Shown in pieces: positions 10,130-38,023 of a stretch of DNA of 64,000 nucleotides. The translations under genes and the position numbers were made by a program. Below the pieces are notes generated by a model. That model saw only the letters and a list, made by a program, of their open reading frames with translations. It had not been told where the DNA came from and did no database searches. Origin of the DNA: Hoplostethus atlanticus (taxonomy: Eukaryota > Chordata > Actinopteri > Trachichthyiformes > Trachichthyidae); contig JAXDDX010000018.1 of the NCBI GenBank assembly GCA_034670405.1, positions 186,501-250,500 on the forward strand, in the 5' to 3' direction. Numbering within the stretch: the first letter of the stretch is position 1; the number at the start of each line of letters is the position of its first letter.

Positions 10130-13100
10130 CTAGACGTCATAGAAGAGACGCACCAGATGATAGCGGATGCCAAAAGCCACTGCACTGCCCATCACCTAAG
10201 ACAGAGACAGATATGAGTAACCATTCAAGCGTTCATTTATTACTTCATAACCAGGTGCTTTTGATAGGTGCTTTTATTATACCTGTATGATAAGCATGAT
10301 GACTGTGAGATTTCTCTCATGGATGGGACCTAGTACTTTCAGCACCAGATTAATTAAGGTCATGTTGTTGCACTCGATAAAACCGTCATCTCCCTCCTGG
10401 CCCCTTCGCACCTCCAGCAGCTTCAATAACTCTGCCGCCTGTTGACGATCAAAGGCATTACTGTTATCGACCAATCACCACTGCAAGTTCAGTCAAGAAA
10501 GTGTTGCAGTCAGTCTGCCACCACTGCGTGTTCACCCTCTTTGACCGATCACACTCGAAAAACGTACCAGGTCTGTGCCGCCAACTACTGTGTTGTTGTG
10601 TGAAGCTTCTACTGCATGCCATGTGTGTCTGGCTGGTTATGGCTACCCACCACCCCCCCTCAAGCTGCCACCTGTTCAGATCTGCTTTTATGTAATTGTA
10701 TGGAGGATGCAATGTGCTCCTTGCATGGCATGGCAGGTTTATAGTGCACTGTGGGTATATGTATATATATGAGAAGCAGTTCTGTTTTACACCAAAACCT
10801 CTGGTGCCATGGCATTCTAATTCAATACACTATTTACATTTAGTTTAGTTTAGAAATAGGAAAAATGTCTAAAACATTACAAAGAAATTCACAACTTTTA
10901 AAATGAAACGCCAATGAAACGCCAGCTTTACCTTCAGAATAAGGTTTCCTAACGTAGAAAGGCTCTTCCTTTTGAATTTAGAGTAGCTCATTCCCAGTTT
11001 GCCTGTGTCTGGATTCAATCTTCAGTTTTCAGTAATATTGTGAGAGGGAAAAGAAACAGAATGACAATGAGAGCACATCATCAATATAACTGAACTAAAT
11101 GGAAAGGTATAGTGAAAGCAGGAAGCAGTGAAAGTCCATCAACAGCATGTTACCTGGGGAGCCGGTGTCTGGGGCAGGGAATCACATGAAACAGCTGAGG
11201 CAGGGAGTAGACAAAGTTGACCACCTGAGGAATGAAGAAGAGTAGCATTGTTTTGCTGAAGTGTCCCAGGATGCCCACGACGGCAAAGGTCATCCCAGCG
11301 AAGTAGCAGAACGTGTCTCCCACGAACACAGATGAGGGGTACCTGTGTCAAAAACAGGTTGTATGTTGACAGAATATAATAACAGAGACGCAAAAAATAT
11401 CCTCCTGTACTTTCAAATGTGGAGAAGTTTTCTCATGGAAATGCCTTACGGAATAGGTTTCACTCACCAGTTGTGGTAAAAAAGTGCTAACGTGGTGAAG
11501 AAGAACGGTATCATAAAGTAGAGGGAGAAGACGTGGTCATCACGGAAGTCTCCTGTCAGATAACCGAAACACGACATCCCAGACGTCAAACAAAGGCACG
11601 GTCAGACTACATTAGATCAACCTGTATCAACCCGAGATACACTTCAAAAGAATGTCTATCTCATCTCATATCCAGTCTTAAAATCTCATTTTCTTAAAAG
11701 AAAACATTCTGCCAAAGGGGTGAGATACCCTGGCCCTTCTTTCCAAGGCAGTTTCACTTGTTTCAGGAATGCATTTTGAGTGTTTTTGCAGTGTCAACAT
11801 CTTAAAACAAGGCAGAATAAGCCAACCCACTCCACTAGTGAAAAGAAAATAACACTTCATTCAAGAAAATGATTTAAACAAGATGATTTGGAATGGAAAT
11901 GGCAATGGAAACAAGTGACACCCCATAGGCAGATTTCACTTATTTTAAGAAAAAATTAGACTCAATACGAGATAAATTACTTGTTGCAGGAATAGTTCAC
12001 CCCACATAGAAGGTATGTAGTTAAATATTGGACTTTTGGACCCATGGTGACTTGGATTATGCTGCACCAGCTGTTTGGAGAAATTTGAAGGGACATTTTA
12101 TGCTTTTTTGGAGCTGTAAACAGATAAACCTGTTAACAGGGAAAAGGCTGAGATGGAACGATGGGGGTTAACTTGCTGTGTTTGGTGGTCCTACAAACCT
12201 CAATGGAGCTTAAACTGACATCGGGGTGAGTAGATAATGAATAAAAGTTCATTTTGGGGCAAACTATTCCTTTAAGATGGATACATTTGCATTGTAAAAG
12301 GTGTGACCTGTAGATGTTGATGAGAGAGGAAACTACCACCCACCGCTCAGCTCCACCAGGTTGAAGATGATGATGGAGCCAGAGATAAACAGGGCTTGAC
12401 CTGACTCTATGCCATTGATGCCTGCTAGGATGTTGATGGCATTAGTGCAGAATACTGCTAGCATCCCCATGTAGACATAGTAGAGAATACCTGCAGATGA
12501 AGAACATTTACATTTTAGGGATTTGGCTGATGCTGAAATGACTGAAAATGAATGAAACGATACAATAAATGTCAGTTCCTCGATTCCCTACAATACAAGC
12601 AACCAATAGTAACAAGTGCATGCCGTAAACCCACAGCGGCCAGATAACGGATGTATAAACCCTTTATGGCTGCAAAATGTTCAGGTATGACAGAAGACGA
12701 TAGTCCACCAACATGGTTTACACAAGATGCGACCATGCAACTCACCCAGATCCAAGTGCAGCCCAAGTAGGGCTCGGAAGGGCTTGGGCACCACGATGAC
12801 CGTGTTGCCAAAGTTGGTGAAATAGACCATGAGCAGCGGCAGGGAAGCCATGGTGGGAAGCAGGAGCTTGTGTCTCCAACGCAAGTTCAGCACATCATCA
12901 GCAAAGCCCAGGAAGATCATACAGCAGATAGCCAACAGTGCACCTATTATCTGCACAAACTGACAGGACAGAATGGGTGGAATCAGAGTGGGTCTAAAGA
13001 TTCAACTTAACAGACAGACATGATCAACCCACCTCATCATGTGGGAAGTCCGTGCACTGATCTCCTACTAAGCAGCTAAGGAAAGGCACTGGGATAAAGC

Positions 13101-13512
13101 AGAAGAGGATGATGAGGAACACTGTCCCACTGATGACTCCCTGGGACTCTGGGCTACAGGAGGGTGACCAGGAAGAAAGAAATTAGCATCAGGGCAACAG
13201 ACAACACAATGTAGGTTAACCTAGCCTGGCTCAGGTGTCTTTCACACAGACTCGACCTAATTATCTCCTTCCAAACTTGACATTTTTGCTCCTTCTCTTA
13301 TCCAAACTGGACAACGATAAATCAGAGATGGGGAAAAAGACTCACACTTCCTTTTTGGATGTTTTGTTCATGTCCATGCCGAACAGTCTGGCTGCGATGA
13401 AATAGTCTTTGAAAGCTGGAATGAGTTTCAATGTGGCCATGCACCCGAGTGCAGACATAAAACAGTTGATCACAAGTGGTAAAACAGGTACTGGTGACAT
13501 GTTTCCAGGCAT
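10130..13512 (-). CDS. dpagt1: UDP-GlcNAc:dolichyl-phosphate GlcNAc-1-phosphotransferase
   Basis: This ER membrane enzyme moves GlcNAc-1-phosphate from UDP-GlcNAc to dolichyl phosphate, the first step of N-glycan precursor assembly and the target of tunicamycin. Nine coding exons on the minus strand: 13512-13346, 13153-13033, 12959-12746, 12490-12344, 11552-11468, 11342-11154, 11019-10932, 10438-10283 and 10195-10130. The phases sum to 1233 bases, 410 residues (human 408). Family motifs are intact: [16 protein letters not shown] (the catalytic Asp pair), [32 protein letters not shown] and PCPRHRLPR (uracil/phosphate binding), then [10 protein letters not shown]...GPIHERNLT and the C-terminal LVRLFYDV. 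About ten hydrophobic membrane segments are visible. The start [13 protein letters not shown] contains a second Met at position 5 that could also serve. It is arranged head to head with c2cd2l. Confidence 0.98.
11986..12275. mobile_element. TTAA-type miniature DNA transposon in dpagt1 intron 4
   Basis: Terminal inverted repeats are seen at 11988-12004 (AGGAATAGTTCACCCCA) and 12255-12271 (its reverse complement reads AGGAATAGTTTGCCCCA), 15 of 17 identical. The right end is followed by TTAA; the left TTAA is degraded. Known: very common fish miniature elements begin TTAAAGGRATAGTTCACCC, and the inner sequence here (ACTCACCCC near the right end, reverse strand) fits that family. It has no coding capacity, and I infer mobilisation by a piggyBac-like transposase in trans. 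Confidence 0.65.
12505..12535 (-). repeat. Short SINE tail fragment
   Basis: Read on -, the sequence AGCATCAGCCAAATCCCT followed by a run related to ATGTAAATGT matches the 3' tail of the SINE at 18315-18420 with few differences. It is only the tail, in dpagt1 intron 3, just upstream of exon 4 on the minus strand. Confidence 0.4.
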
Positions 13513-15901
13513 TTTGGTAGTTCAATATGTGACGGATCAAATCACGTTTCTAATCTGTGTAACTAGCGTTACACCTTCGGACGATCGATACACTAGCCTT
13601 GGTTGTGTTGTGTAGTGTAAACATATATCAGCATTTTAGAACAAAATACATCCAGGATATTGTCATGAATCCGGTGTTAGAGAAAAATACATCCATAACT
13701 CCAAACGATGATCCATCCTAGCTATCATCAACGCGTCATTGTTTCTATTAGATTAACTGCCTGGTTAACTAAACTACACATCTAGCTCAACGCTACTGTC
13801 AGTTGCCCTTTTTCCAGGGAAAGACGCGTCTTCCGGTGAAATATTTCAAAATAAAACCTTTATTGAATGAACATGATGGAGTTTTTAGTAATACAAAGCA
13901 CCATAGTGGAAATATAGAGTATATTTAAGCAAGACTCTGTCGTAAATGTAAATGCATGTTATTTTCTCCAAAAATATCCTGGAATTTTGCGCATTTCTCT
14001 TTAAGCCAACATGGATTCACTTTCGGTATTACTCCAGCTGTGTGTGGTTTGCTTGACGCAGCTTTAAGCAACTGTCACTGTCAAACACGGACCAATAACA
14101 GTCAAACACGGACCAATAACAGTGTAGGCACGGAAGTCACGCATCTTCTTCTTTGGTAGATAATATCGTCTGTATTATACATTTTTGCCACCTGTTGGTA
14201 AGCGCCCCTGCTTTAACATGAGCCAAGGAGCTTGGTGTGCTGGTGTGTGTCCTTCACAGGCTCATAGATTGTATTGTATAACTTTTGTTTGTCTAGTTGT
14301 GCTACCTTTATGGCCTGCTGCTTGTGCCAGGTTTACCCCATAGCTTTATAGCCCAGGTTATCTAGTTTAGATAGAAACTGAGTGGAGTTCTAACCCGGAT
14401 GCGAGAGATAGGAAGTTTTCATCATTGCAGTCATGTTAAGAACCCCACTTTCCATCACTTCTTATGAGTTCAATTAAATATTAACACAATATAAGTGTTA
14501 TCAGTGACACATATTTCTATTTCTTTTGTCAGACAACTGTAGGGCCATAAAGTGACTTGACTTGGGGTCACAAAATGCTAACAGGCCAGGGGTTATGCTG
14601 GGTAGTTGTGCCAACATGACAAAATAACTAATAAAGTAATGCTTGCACCCGGTAACATTCTGTGAGTATTTGTCCCCTTTGTGCAGTCAGTTTTGAAAAT
14701 CCTGTGCACAGGTGCAACAGGTGACACAGCACGACATCACATGTATTGTCTGAATACACAATACAAAAAAGTTAGGACAGCTTCAGTAGGAAGAGATAGA
14801 AGAAGTAAACTTTAACATTGGCTTTAACGGGGAGCCTCGTTCTGCTTTGTCTTGTAGTTCATACTTCATATTTTTTTATATATGTATTTTTATTATAAAT
14901 GAAGAGATAACATTTCACAATACAGAATAACAAGAACACAAAAGACCATAGGCATGAGGCACACAACCTACACTACTACCAATATTACAATACCAACAAA
15001 TCATATTCAGACAACAGCAAACACATTTATTTGCACTCTTGCTTTGAATACACGAGCGGGAGGTTACAAAGCTATCAAAATAATGTACCGGCGGTTGACA
15101 TCCATTTTCATGTCGTATTACCGCCCCCCTCTTCCGGTCGCGTCCTTACCCTCCCGTTTCTATGGACGACCAGGCTCCACAATAGTCGCCTGCAGCGCCA
15201 TCTGCAGGCCATCGGCGTTCCCTGTCATTGTCAAAGCGAAGGTACAGTAGAGAGGGCAGGTTGCGAGCAGCGGAGATTTCCAACCTACTGTAGCTAATAA
15301 ATGCGTTAGGGGAGTGCGGGGTCTTTACTGAATCGATACGGGACGGCGGCTGGAATCAGTCTAGACATCGCGGATGACTCGGAGTTGGGAGAAATACATT
15401 TAGACTGTTGTTGACACACCGCTGCTTATCGCCATGAAGCCCGCTTCACGTTACCAATTTCTCGCTCCCTGTTGGTTTCACTATTGCCCGCAGCTCGGAC
15501 CATTCAAGTTAAAGCGGTAGGTTGGTTTATAATTGATTGACAGCGTTAAGTTTTGCCCGTCGACCTGCACTGCAGCGTCCTCTTTGATAACGCATGATTC
15601 ATTTTTCAGCTGTCTACGTAATGTAATTTTTCAGTGCGCTGGATTGTGCTTCAAACACACACACACATGCGGCGTTTTAACGTGACCTAAAGCAGGCTGA
15701 CTAGAGTTTAACGCAGTCGTAGCCACCATCTCAGGTATTCTGGGACATTCCTGGGGTAAAGCCTGTGCGTAAACCATGCTTCAAGATACTGACTGTCAGT
15801 TTTGTGCTGCCACTCACAGGCGCAGGGCTGACCTGCTCTGACTGACAGCCCCGATCTTTCCGCCTGACTTGAGATGATATGAGAGGCCCGAGGAGACCGT
15901 G
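13513..15901. other. Divergent intergenic region between dpagt1 and c2cd2l
   Basis: About 2.4 kb separates the two start codons. Near dpagt1, 13810-13850 has ACGCGTC and CTTCCGGTG (ETS-like), plausible for its promoter. A 21 bp tandem duplication carrying CCAAT lies at 14081-14122. On the c2cd2l side, 15110-15560 is richer in CpG and probably holds its promoter and 5' UTR. No coding exon is supported. Confidence 0.5.
14081..14122. repeat. Tandem duplication of a 21 bp unit containing CCAAT
   Basis: Two perfect copies of a 21 bp unit (14081-14101 and 14102-14122), each containing GGACCAATAACAG. Each copy presents one CCAAT core, spaced 21 bp apart. Confidence 0.85.
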
Positions 15902-29712
<13,811 letters not shown>

Positions 29713-30659
29713 GTGTCATGGCAAGGGTAGGATATGGGTCACCTTAAAGGGATGAGCGGGTTGTTGTAAGGCATGGCCCACTCACCTCTATCATTAATGT
29801 CAGAAGAACAACCTAACCGTGGCAAGAATCCAGTTTTTGACAGGTAATACACCCCAGGTGGGCGGACGCCTGTATCTCTTAAAAGGATACCTCTGGGAGG
29901 GCTTTCCTCTGGATAGAAAGCATTGCACCTTCAGGAGAGGAGAGGAGAGGAGTGATGCTGAATCACACTCTTGAAGTGGAAATGTGTGTATCAAAACTAT
30001 TTGTTTCGAGGAGAAATCTCCTGCTGCTTTGTGGAGAGGAGGAGGGAATGGTTACAATGAAATGCTGTATACCCTATTTAACACAAGAGGTCAGTAGAGG
30101 GCGTGTGTGTGATTGTGACCCTTCTCAGTGGATTTGCTCTTAAATTATTTAATGATATAAAATGCCAGTATGATACTATTGGTTGCACTTTGGACTTTGA
30201 CGGTTTTTTACAGCACATGTAAACTTCTTCTTGTGTTGCATAGAGGTAATTTATTATTATGTATTGCTCTGATTTACAAAACAAGTGCTATTTTACCCCC
30301 AAAAAAATGAGTCATGGTAGTTGTATTATATAGTAGAGACATTGCTGTGTGTGCTTTTTTCCCCTGCAAAGGTAATTTTAAACACAAATTTAAGTCTCAT
30401 TTAGTTGTAATTTTTACTCAAATTTGCTTATACATTGGTTTTATAATTTTGTTCATAAATGTAACTTATATACAAAGCAGAGACAGACGATGTCTGTTTT
30501 GTTTTTTTAGCTTTCATTTCATAAAGGGACATATCAATGGAATATTATTGCAATTTTAGCTTATAAACACAATTAATTCTCAAATTGCCTCTGCCTAAAC
30601 CTCAACCAGCCTTTTCACTAGAACACTCTCTTCAAAAGACAGTGCAGGGCAGACTTGTA

Positions 30660-30665
30660 AATAAA
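30660..30665 (+). terminator. Candidate polyadenylation signal of c2cd2l
   Basis: AATAAA about 950 bp after the c2cd2l stop codon. It is one of several in this 3' region, and the choice is inferred from being the first good hexamer. Confidence 0.35.
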
Positions 30666-33145
30666 GAAACTCATGCAGACTATAAAAGAATGCATTGCAT
30701 ACTGTACAGGATCTCAAGCAGACTCTTCTAGCAGGGCAATGACTTAAAGCCTTTACGAAATTGTCAGTATACTAAGACAGTTAATAAACCATCACTTAGT
30801 GCGATTTAAGTTTTATTATCAGGTCCTGCTTTCCTTGTGGCTCCTGTTGACTCCAGTAAATTCAAAAGTGCATCTAAAACACTCTAGAGTTACCATTGCA
30901 AAAAGTTTTGTCATTATTGTACAGCATGTTGGCATATATTGTGCAGAAGAATTGTCTCGCATGGGTTGGAAGCAAGGTCACCGGGAGTAAATGACTTATG
31001 ACTAACTTATGATCAGCTGCTACTCACACACATCACAGGCTGAAAAAAGCAAACCTCATCCTGTAGCAACATTTGGGAGAATTTTCTACATACGATAACA
31101 AATGTAATTCTAGAAACAAACTTTGATCAAATCACATTATTACAATGTTGCATTTTAGAAAAGAAAAAATTGTCTGGAAAGTGTTTTAGATGCTCTTGGG
31201 AGGCATTGGGAGCTACAGGATTTATTTAAATTCAAAGTTTACAGCAAGGTAATGGATGGAGCTGTTCTCAGGGCTAGATATATAGTGGCTGGAAAAAAAA
31301 AAATCAATAACGCCAGTATGATCCCTTTGATATGATACTAAACTAAGATTACAGTCAAGGGCCGTGTTGTATCCTTCAAAGGCAAACAATTAGAATCAAT
31401 ATGTTAAAATGTACATAAGAGAATTACTTGGCATTTGTGTTTTGTAAGAAAAAAAATGAAAGATCTTTCACTGTGTGTACCAAATTAACCAAATTATTTG
31501 GATTTATTTGATATTTCTTTTGCTTCATCATAAAATATAGTTAATAAAAGTGATTACCATGGTAGCACCGCCACTGGTAAAAGGAAATACTTTCCCCAGG
31601 ATTCTGATGGACTTGTGCTTTACTTTACAAAATTATAACCAATTTATGTAAATGTTAATAAATGAACAAAGTCACTCCATCGTCTAAAGGCATATTTAAT
31701 ATGGCCTGAATGTGAAACAGAAAACAGCAACGGGAATTTAGCGATCCCTTATATATGGTTTCAATTCTTGTGATATTTAAAATGTTTAATTCATTGCAAA
31801 TAAATTATTTTTTGAAGCCTCACTCAGTACGGACGTGACTCTGGGTGACTTTCATTATCATTATTTTGGCTACTTTTGTGGAAGGTAGAGTTCTGACTGA
31901 GTAGCAGGGCAGGAATGTACCCTAGAAATCAGCTGCAAATGAGTATAGGATTGTCTGTAAGGCAGAAAAAATACTTCTGCCACTGACCAGCCTGGCAGGA
32001 ATACAGCCTAGATAACCAGTATTATGCTATAAATCACATACTTGCCCAGTGAGTAGCACTCTTCTGCTTCCCACGCAGTTACATTATAAAGCAGTCCAAT
32101 GTGGTGCAAAGCGCTACTAAATTGAATTAAGAAACAAGGATAGAATTTAAATTCTTGGACAAGCTTGCATCATTATTAACCATGAAGCATTATTATTCCA
32201 TTTAACAGCTAATCATTACTTGAAGTGTCCTTAAAGAGGTCAGTTTAAAGGGTAAACCATTCAGCTATGCAAGCTGCTTGCAGCAGTCACCTGAAATCAT
32301 GCCAAGCCAGAGAGGGAAAAGACTGCTTGCATTAAAAAGGCAATGCGCTATGCAGATAGCTAAACTACACCAGACTTAATCTTTCTGCAGCAATGCTGGA
32401 TTGAAACAACTGACAGTGAAACAGTTGCCAGGTATTTGGTTCAGTGGCAGGCACACGCCTGTCTTCCTGAAAGGCTGATATCTTGTACCACCATTCTAGA
32501 CTAAATGTATTTTTCTGCCAGTATTTGACTATTCAGTTTAATTTCATGTCCAATGCTACTGATAATGTGCTGCTCATTTATTTCAGGTCAGTTTTAAAGT
32601 CACCATGAAACAGAAACTAGAACTCAGTTCATGACATATGGTTCTGATGAAAACGAAATGTGAGTAAAGCCAGTTGAAGAGTGTATTGATTTGGTGACTA
32701 GCCAAATGCCTGTTGGCAGCAAATGATTACAGTAGTAGTATTTGAAGGAGGTATTATACTAGGCGTACCTTATGGTTAACAATACACACCACATGCACAC
32801 AAAGGTACATGTGTGTTGAAGTATACAAGTATAAGTATACATAGAATTGCAGCAGCAGAGCTGCTTGATTTTATACTTAATAATTATTAGTATTTTTACA
32901 AACGTAGGTCTTATTGACAAACTTAAAATATGATTGTCCGTGTGGTATGCGTTGTAAGGGTGTAGATGTTGGATTTTTTTTTTGTCAATGTACCATTTAG
33001 CGCCAAAAAAATTGAAACTAGAGGGAAAATCCTCTATTGGGCCACTAGTTCCGCCATGCTTGATGGACGTACGTGTGATCCACTCACATCTAGGAGGGGG
33101 AAACACCAACCATTCAGCTTCTTTTCATCTGGAAACACTATCGTG

Positions 33146-33801
<656 letters not shown>

Positions 33802-33829
33802 CCGGCTGGCTCAAACTTTCTACCCCAAC

Positions 33830-33845
33830 GGCCCTTTTAAGGGCC
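33830..33845 (+). terminator. Histone mRNA 3' stem-loop
   Basis: GGCCCTTTTAAGGGCC is the canonical 16-nt histone stem-loop (6 bp stem, 4 nt loop), 28 bp after the SQEY-frame stop. It is bound by SLBP in replication-dependent processing. H2AX is known to make both stem-loop and polyadenylated mRNAs. Confidence 0.93.
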
Positions 33846-33934
33846 ACCCAGTCCTCACTGAAGGATAAACTTTCCTTGTTCCCATTGTTGGCTTCTGTTT
33901 TGCTTGTACATTACTTTCGCGCCTGATTTTGAAG

Positions 33935-33940
33935 AATAAA
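33935..33940 (+). terminator. h2ax polyadenylation signal
   Basis: AATAAA about 90 bp after the stem-loop gives the second, polyadenylated transcript form known for H2AX genes. Confidence 0.7.
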
Positions 33941-36900
33941 CACTTTGGTTTGTAGACCGTAGTAGTCATCCTTATTCACTGAAACCCTGTAATGAGTGCA
34001 GTAAGTTTGATCGCCCTTAAAGTGACACGATGCTAATCTAACATTTTTGTGTTATCGGACGTTATTGCTGGCGAGATCTTAAAGTAAGCACACAGCTTTT
34101 ATACTATGGAATCTGAGACTGGTGTAATTCAACGCTTTTGGTCTAGAGTCATTGTGGCCTGGTCCTACTCACATTTAATTTAAGCAGGCATTACACGGGT
34201 TTTAATTTAACGTGCAGAATGTCCATCCTGGCCTCAACTGCATTCAAGCTGTTTACAAAGGTTTTCTGGTCTCTTGCAATGGCTACGATTTCTCAACTGC
34301 TCCTCAAACCTATTGGTATAAAGTAGAATCAAGAATTCTACATTTTGCAGTGTACAACAAAGTGGAAACTATATAACGCAGTGCAGGCCATGCGGCACAT
34401 AACCCCAGTCCTCCCACCTTGATTGAAATGCCTACAGAGAAACAAATGAAAGTAATGCCAGGCAGAGAAAATGTTGAAGGCCCTTCCTGGTTTTCTTTGA
34501 CAGTGCATTCCACTATGTACGTACTTCATGAGCATATAGTGTATTTAGTAATGTTGATGCTTATTGTCTTCCTGTAAATAACTGCTGATCAGGGTGCAGG
34601 TGCACGTGTGTGGTCTTATCTTGCATTACACAGTAACGGTTGTTTCTGCTGAAGGACCAGGTGTTTCCTTGTTTTTCATCCACAGAACAGCTGCAGCCAG
34701 ATTGCCAGCATGAGCACAAAAACATATCTGGTGAAAAAAATGAGTTCCTTGAATATATGTCGCTACTGCATCAATTCAGCCCTGAATTGATCCAACTGTA
34801 GAGGGAGGAAACTTCACCCACTTAATCCTACATCATAGGACTTTACATTTGCACATGTATTATTTGTATGAAGTGCCATTACGTCTGTCTGTCAGTACTG
34901 ATCACATGAACTGTACTACGACAGTATTGACTCAGTCAATACAGCCCTGCTGTAGAGAGGTCTTTCAAAGACTTGGACTACATAGTCCAATCTGAAAGGG
35001 CATGTAGCTGGGTTACAGTATATTTAGGGATTATAACATACCCTAAAATCAATCAGGCCTGTATTGGCCAAACCGGACCTTCATATGTTGAAAATATAAG
35101 TTACCAACACACAGGCGCGTCTCATCTGCCCGCCATAAGTAAAGAGTGCACACAAAGTTGCTGTCAAAATATACTGTTTTCTGACACCACCAGACAACCA
35201 CACTGTACAATGATCTGATTGCATCATCCTAAAAAAACATCCTAAAAAGCCAATTGTGTAAGTGACAAAAGAAATCCAGTGATGCAGGCTGACACCTACG
35301 TAGCCTACAGGACAGAATAGAATCGTCATAGTAATTTAGTCTCAGATGTGCACCATCCTCACTTCAACAGTTGTTTTTGCAAAATGCCTCCTATCCTCCA
35401 CATAACATTTGATTGTCCATGTCTTGTTAAATAGAAGTGTTATGATTCACTTTTAATCCAAATGATAGTACGTAGCAGATATTACAGATATCAGCCCAAG
35501 AAATAGTTGGAGACATTCGATTACTAAACGTGGGCCAGAGCAACAATTACGACCACAAGATGTCAGTGTCAACTACAATACATTTTCATAAAAAGTGTAA
35601 ATGAATGTGTCAGAGTGCACTCTATTGATTTTGCCACCAGGGGTCATTGGCTTCACATTCCTGAACAAGGCTGAGAGACTCTTTGCCAATGCATACAATC
35701 TGGCATATCTCCAACAAGTGCATTTTCAAGAATTGCAAAAATGTTTATCCTGATCCTCTTTAGCTAGCACTGAGGTGATTTCTATTTTCTTGGGGTCACC
35801 TGTGACACATTTCCTCACTGATGCCCATGTGCTTTGACATTATATAACACTTGTATGACCCTTTGAAGCTGGGATCATGACCATGCACATTGTTCAGATA
35901 CCTTAGCAGGTTATTGTCTTAACAACACACTAACAACTGCACATACACACTGTAGACACTGTACACATTGTCCCAATTAACAGGCTTTGTAAACAGATGG
36001 AAAATCTTACTTTAGGACAGGCCCTCGCCTCCATGTTCTCTAATGTGCACTTTCATTGAGCTATGTCCTCTGACCATGAGCAGGAGGTGAAAAGGGTTTC
36101 TGCTGGAAATGAAATAGAGATGAGCGGTGGACTCAGAGTGATCAACAGTGGCATGATGTCAAAAAATAGAATATCTGAAAAACCATCTTGACATGTGGGG
36201 ATTTTTTTTTTTATCAATGACAATAAATCCAGAAGACCTAAAGCCATCTGTGGTGTGGAATATTTGTGTATTTCTAGCAATTTGCTCAAGGCACGGCCCG
36301 GCTAGACAGACGTCTTCAGCGGGGTGAGAGCATGGAGAGATATTTCTGTGTGCGTTTGACTGTTTCATTTGCGGCAGAAAAAAAGCAGCATGACGCACCG
36401 AGTATGAACCCAGCCCAGGACAGACTGAACCAATTACTCGGGCCCATACAACGTGTCCAACGTCAACAGCCAGGCTAAAAATTCCATCCAAGAGGAAAAA
36501 ATCTGAACGTCCATTGGCTGTGATTACTATAATTTCCTGAACGGCGCTCTGTCCAAGGCTCTAAATTTAACAGCGCACCATTCGTATGTGTCTAAGGACT
36601 TCTATTAGTTGACATATTGAGCTCCTTATTCTGCTTTTGCTGTGGTTATGGCTGTAGATTGATCATATTTCTACTTCTTTCATTCATAAAATCTTTCATA
36701 CATAAAGGAAATATGTGGAAGTGACGCAGACAGGAAGTGTAGTGTTTGTTGCTGTCTATGTGTGTGTAAACGTATTATAGATGAAGAGTGTCTGCAGTAG
36801 CTTAGTGAAACAGTGAACGTAAAAAAAAAATAGCATTACCTAAAGCCTAGCTTAGCCTAGCTAGTAGGATTTTCAACTTTGGTTTTTATTGTTACTACAG

Positions 36901-37406
36901 TGTGTAGGGATGGAATTCAAATTCAAATCATTACATCCAGATATTTTATGAAATAAATACTATTGCAAAATGAGACAAAGTAACATGGATGTGAGAAAAC
37001 CCTCACAAAACCCTCACTGGATATAGTCTGAGAGATTATCCACAAGAGAACAAATCTGCTTTGTATTAACTCTGGAGAGTGTGTGTGTGTGTGTGTGTGT
37101 GTGGGAGAGAGAGGGCAATGCATGAAAGACAGAGTAGGCAGATGCAAAAGGATACAAAAACATAGATAGAGAGAGAGGGTTGGGTCTGATGGAAGGATGT
37201 ATATGTAGCTCTTTCACTGTGAAACTATTTAAACATCAGTGAACATCTGACAGCAAAGACAAACAACACATAAACAAAAACATGTTCACATCCTCGAGGA
37301 GACTTTTCTTCTGAAGAGCTGGGAGAATGCCTTGTCCCTGCCAAGCTTCGGATGTAATCAGTCCACAGGCTAGAAAATCTTGGGTATGAAAAACAAAAAC
37401 ATTTGG

Positions 37407-37407
<1 letters not shown>

Positions 37408-37458
<51 letters not shown>

Positions 37459-37524
37459 GGGCTATTGTGGCAGTTTATGTTCAGGGGTTCCAGTCTCACT
37501 TGGCCCAGTTATTTCTTACATAGC

Positions 37525-37566
<42 letters not shown>

Positions 37567-37567
37567 G
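37408..37567. repeat. Two successive (GT)n(GA)n compound microsatellites
   Basis: The blocks 37408-37455 and 37524-37567 both pass from GT units directly into GA units (GTGTGAGAGA junction), separated by about 70 bp of unique sequence. Confidence 0.9.
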
Positions 37568-37940
37568 TATTGTGCATTGAATTATCTTCATTTCTACCCC
37601 CCCTTTCTTTGTTTTCCTTAGCTTTATAATCTCTGTTCAGAGGCTTCTCTGACAGAGATCCGCATACCATACCCATGTGTGTGTATCTCTCCTGAGCTCA
37701 GTATAGTATAGTATTGTATTGTATTGTATTCTGTGTTAATAAATGTTGCTCATGTAATTCATGATTGAAAGACTTCTATCTAGAACTGAATTTATTCAAC
37801 AATTCTCATTTTCATAACCATAGATATTATGTACTGGAGAATTGCCCATTTCCCATTATACAGCGTAACCTAAACAACACAGGAGTCAGGCTAACGTTCC
37901 AACTCAAATATGAGTGGAGGGTTTGTCAGAGCAGGTAGAA

Positions 37941-37944
<4 letters not shown>

Positions 37945-38020
<76 letters not shown>
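37945..38020. repeat. (GA)n microsatellite, about 38 units
   Basis: An uninterrupted AG tract of about 76 bp, the longest purine tract in the window. Confidence 0.95.

Positions 38021-38023
<3 letters not shown>

Noticed and set aside
36159-36491. 110-codon open frame on the minus strand before phldb1
   Set aside because: No start context, domain or splice partner was seen; length is within chance for this region.
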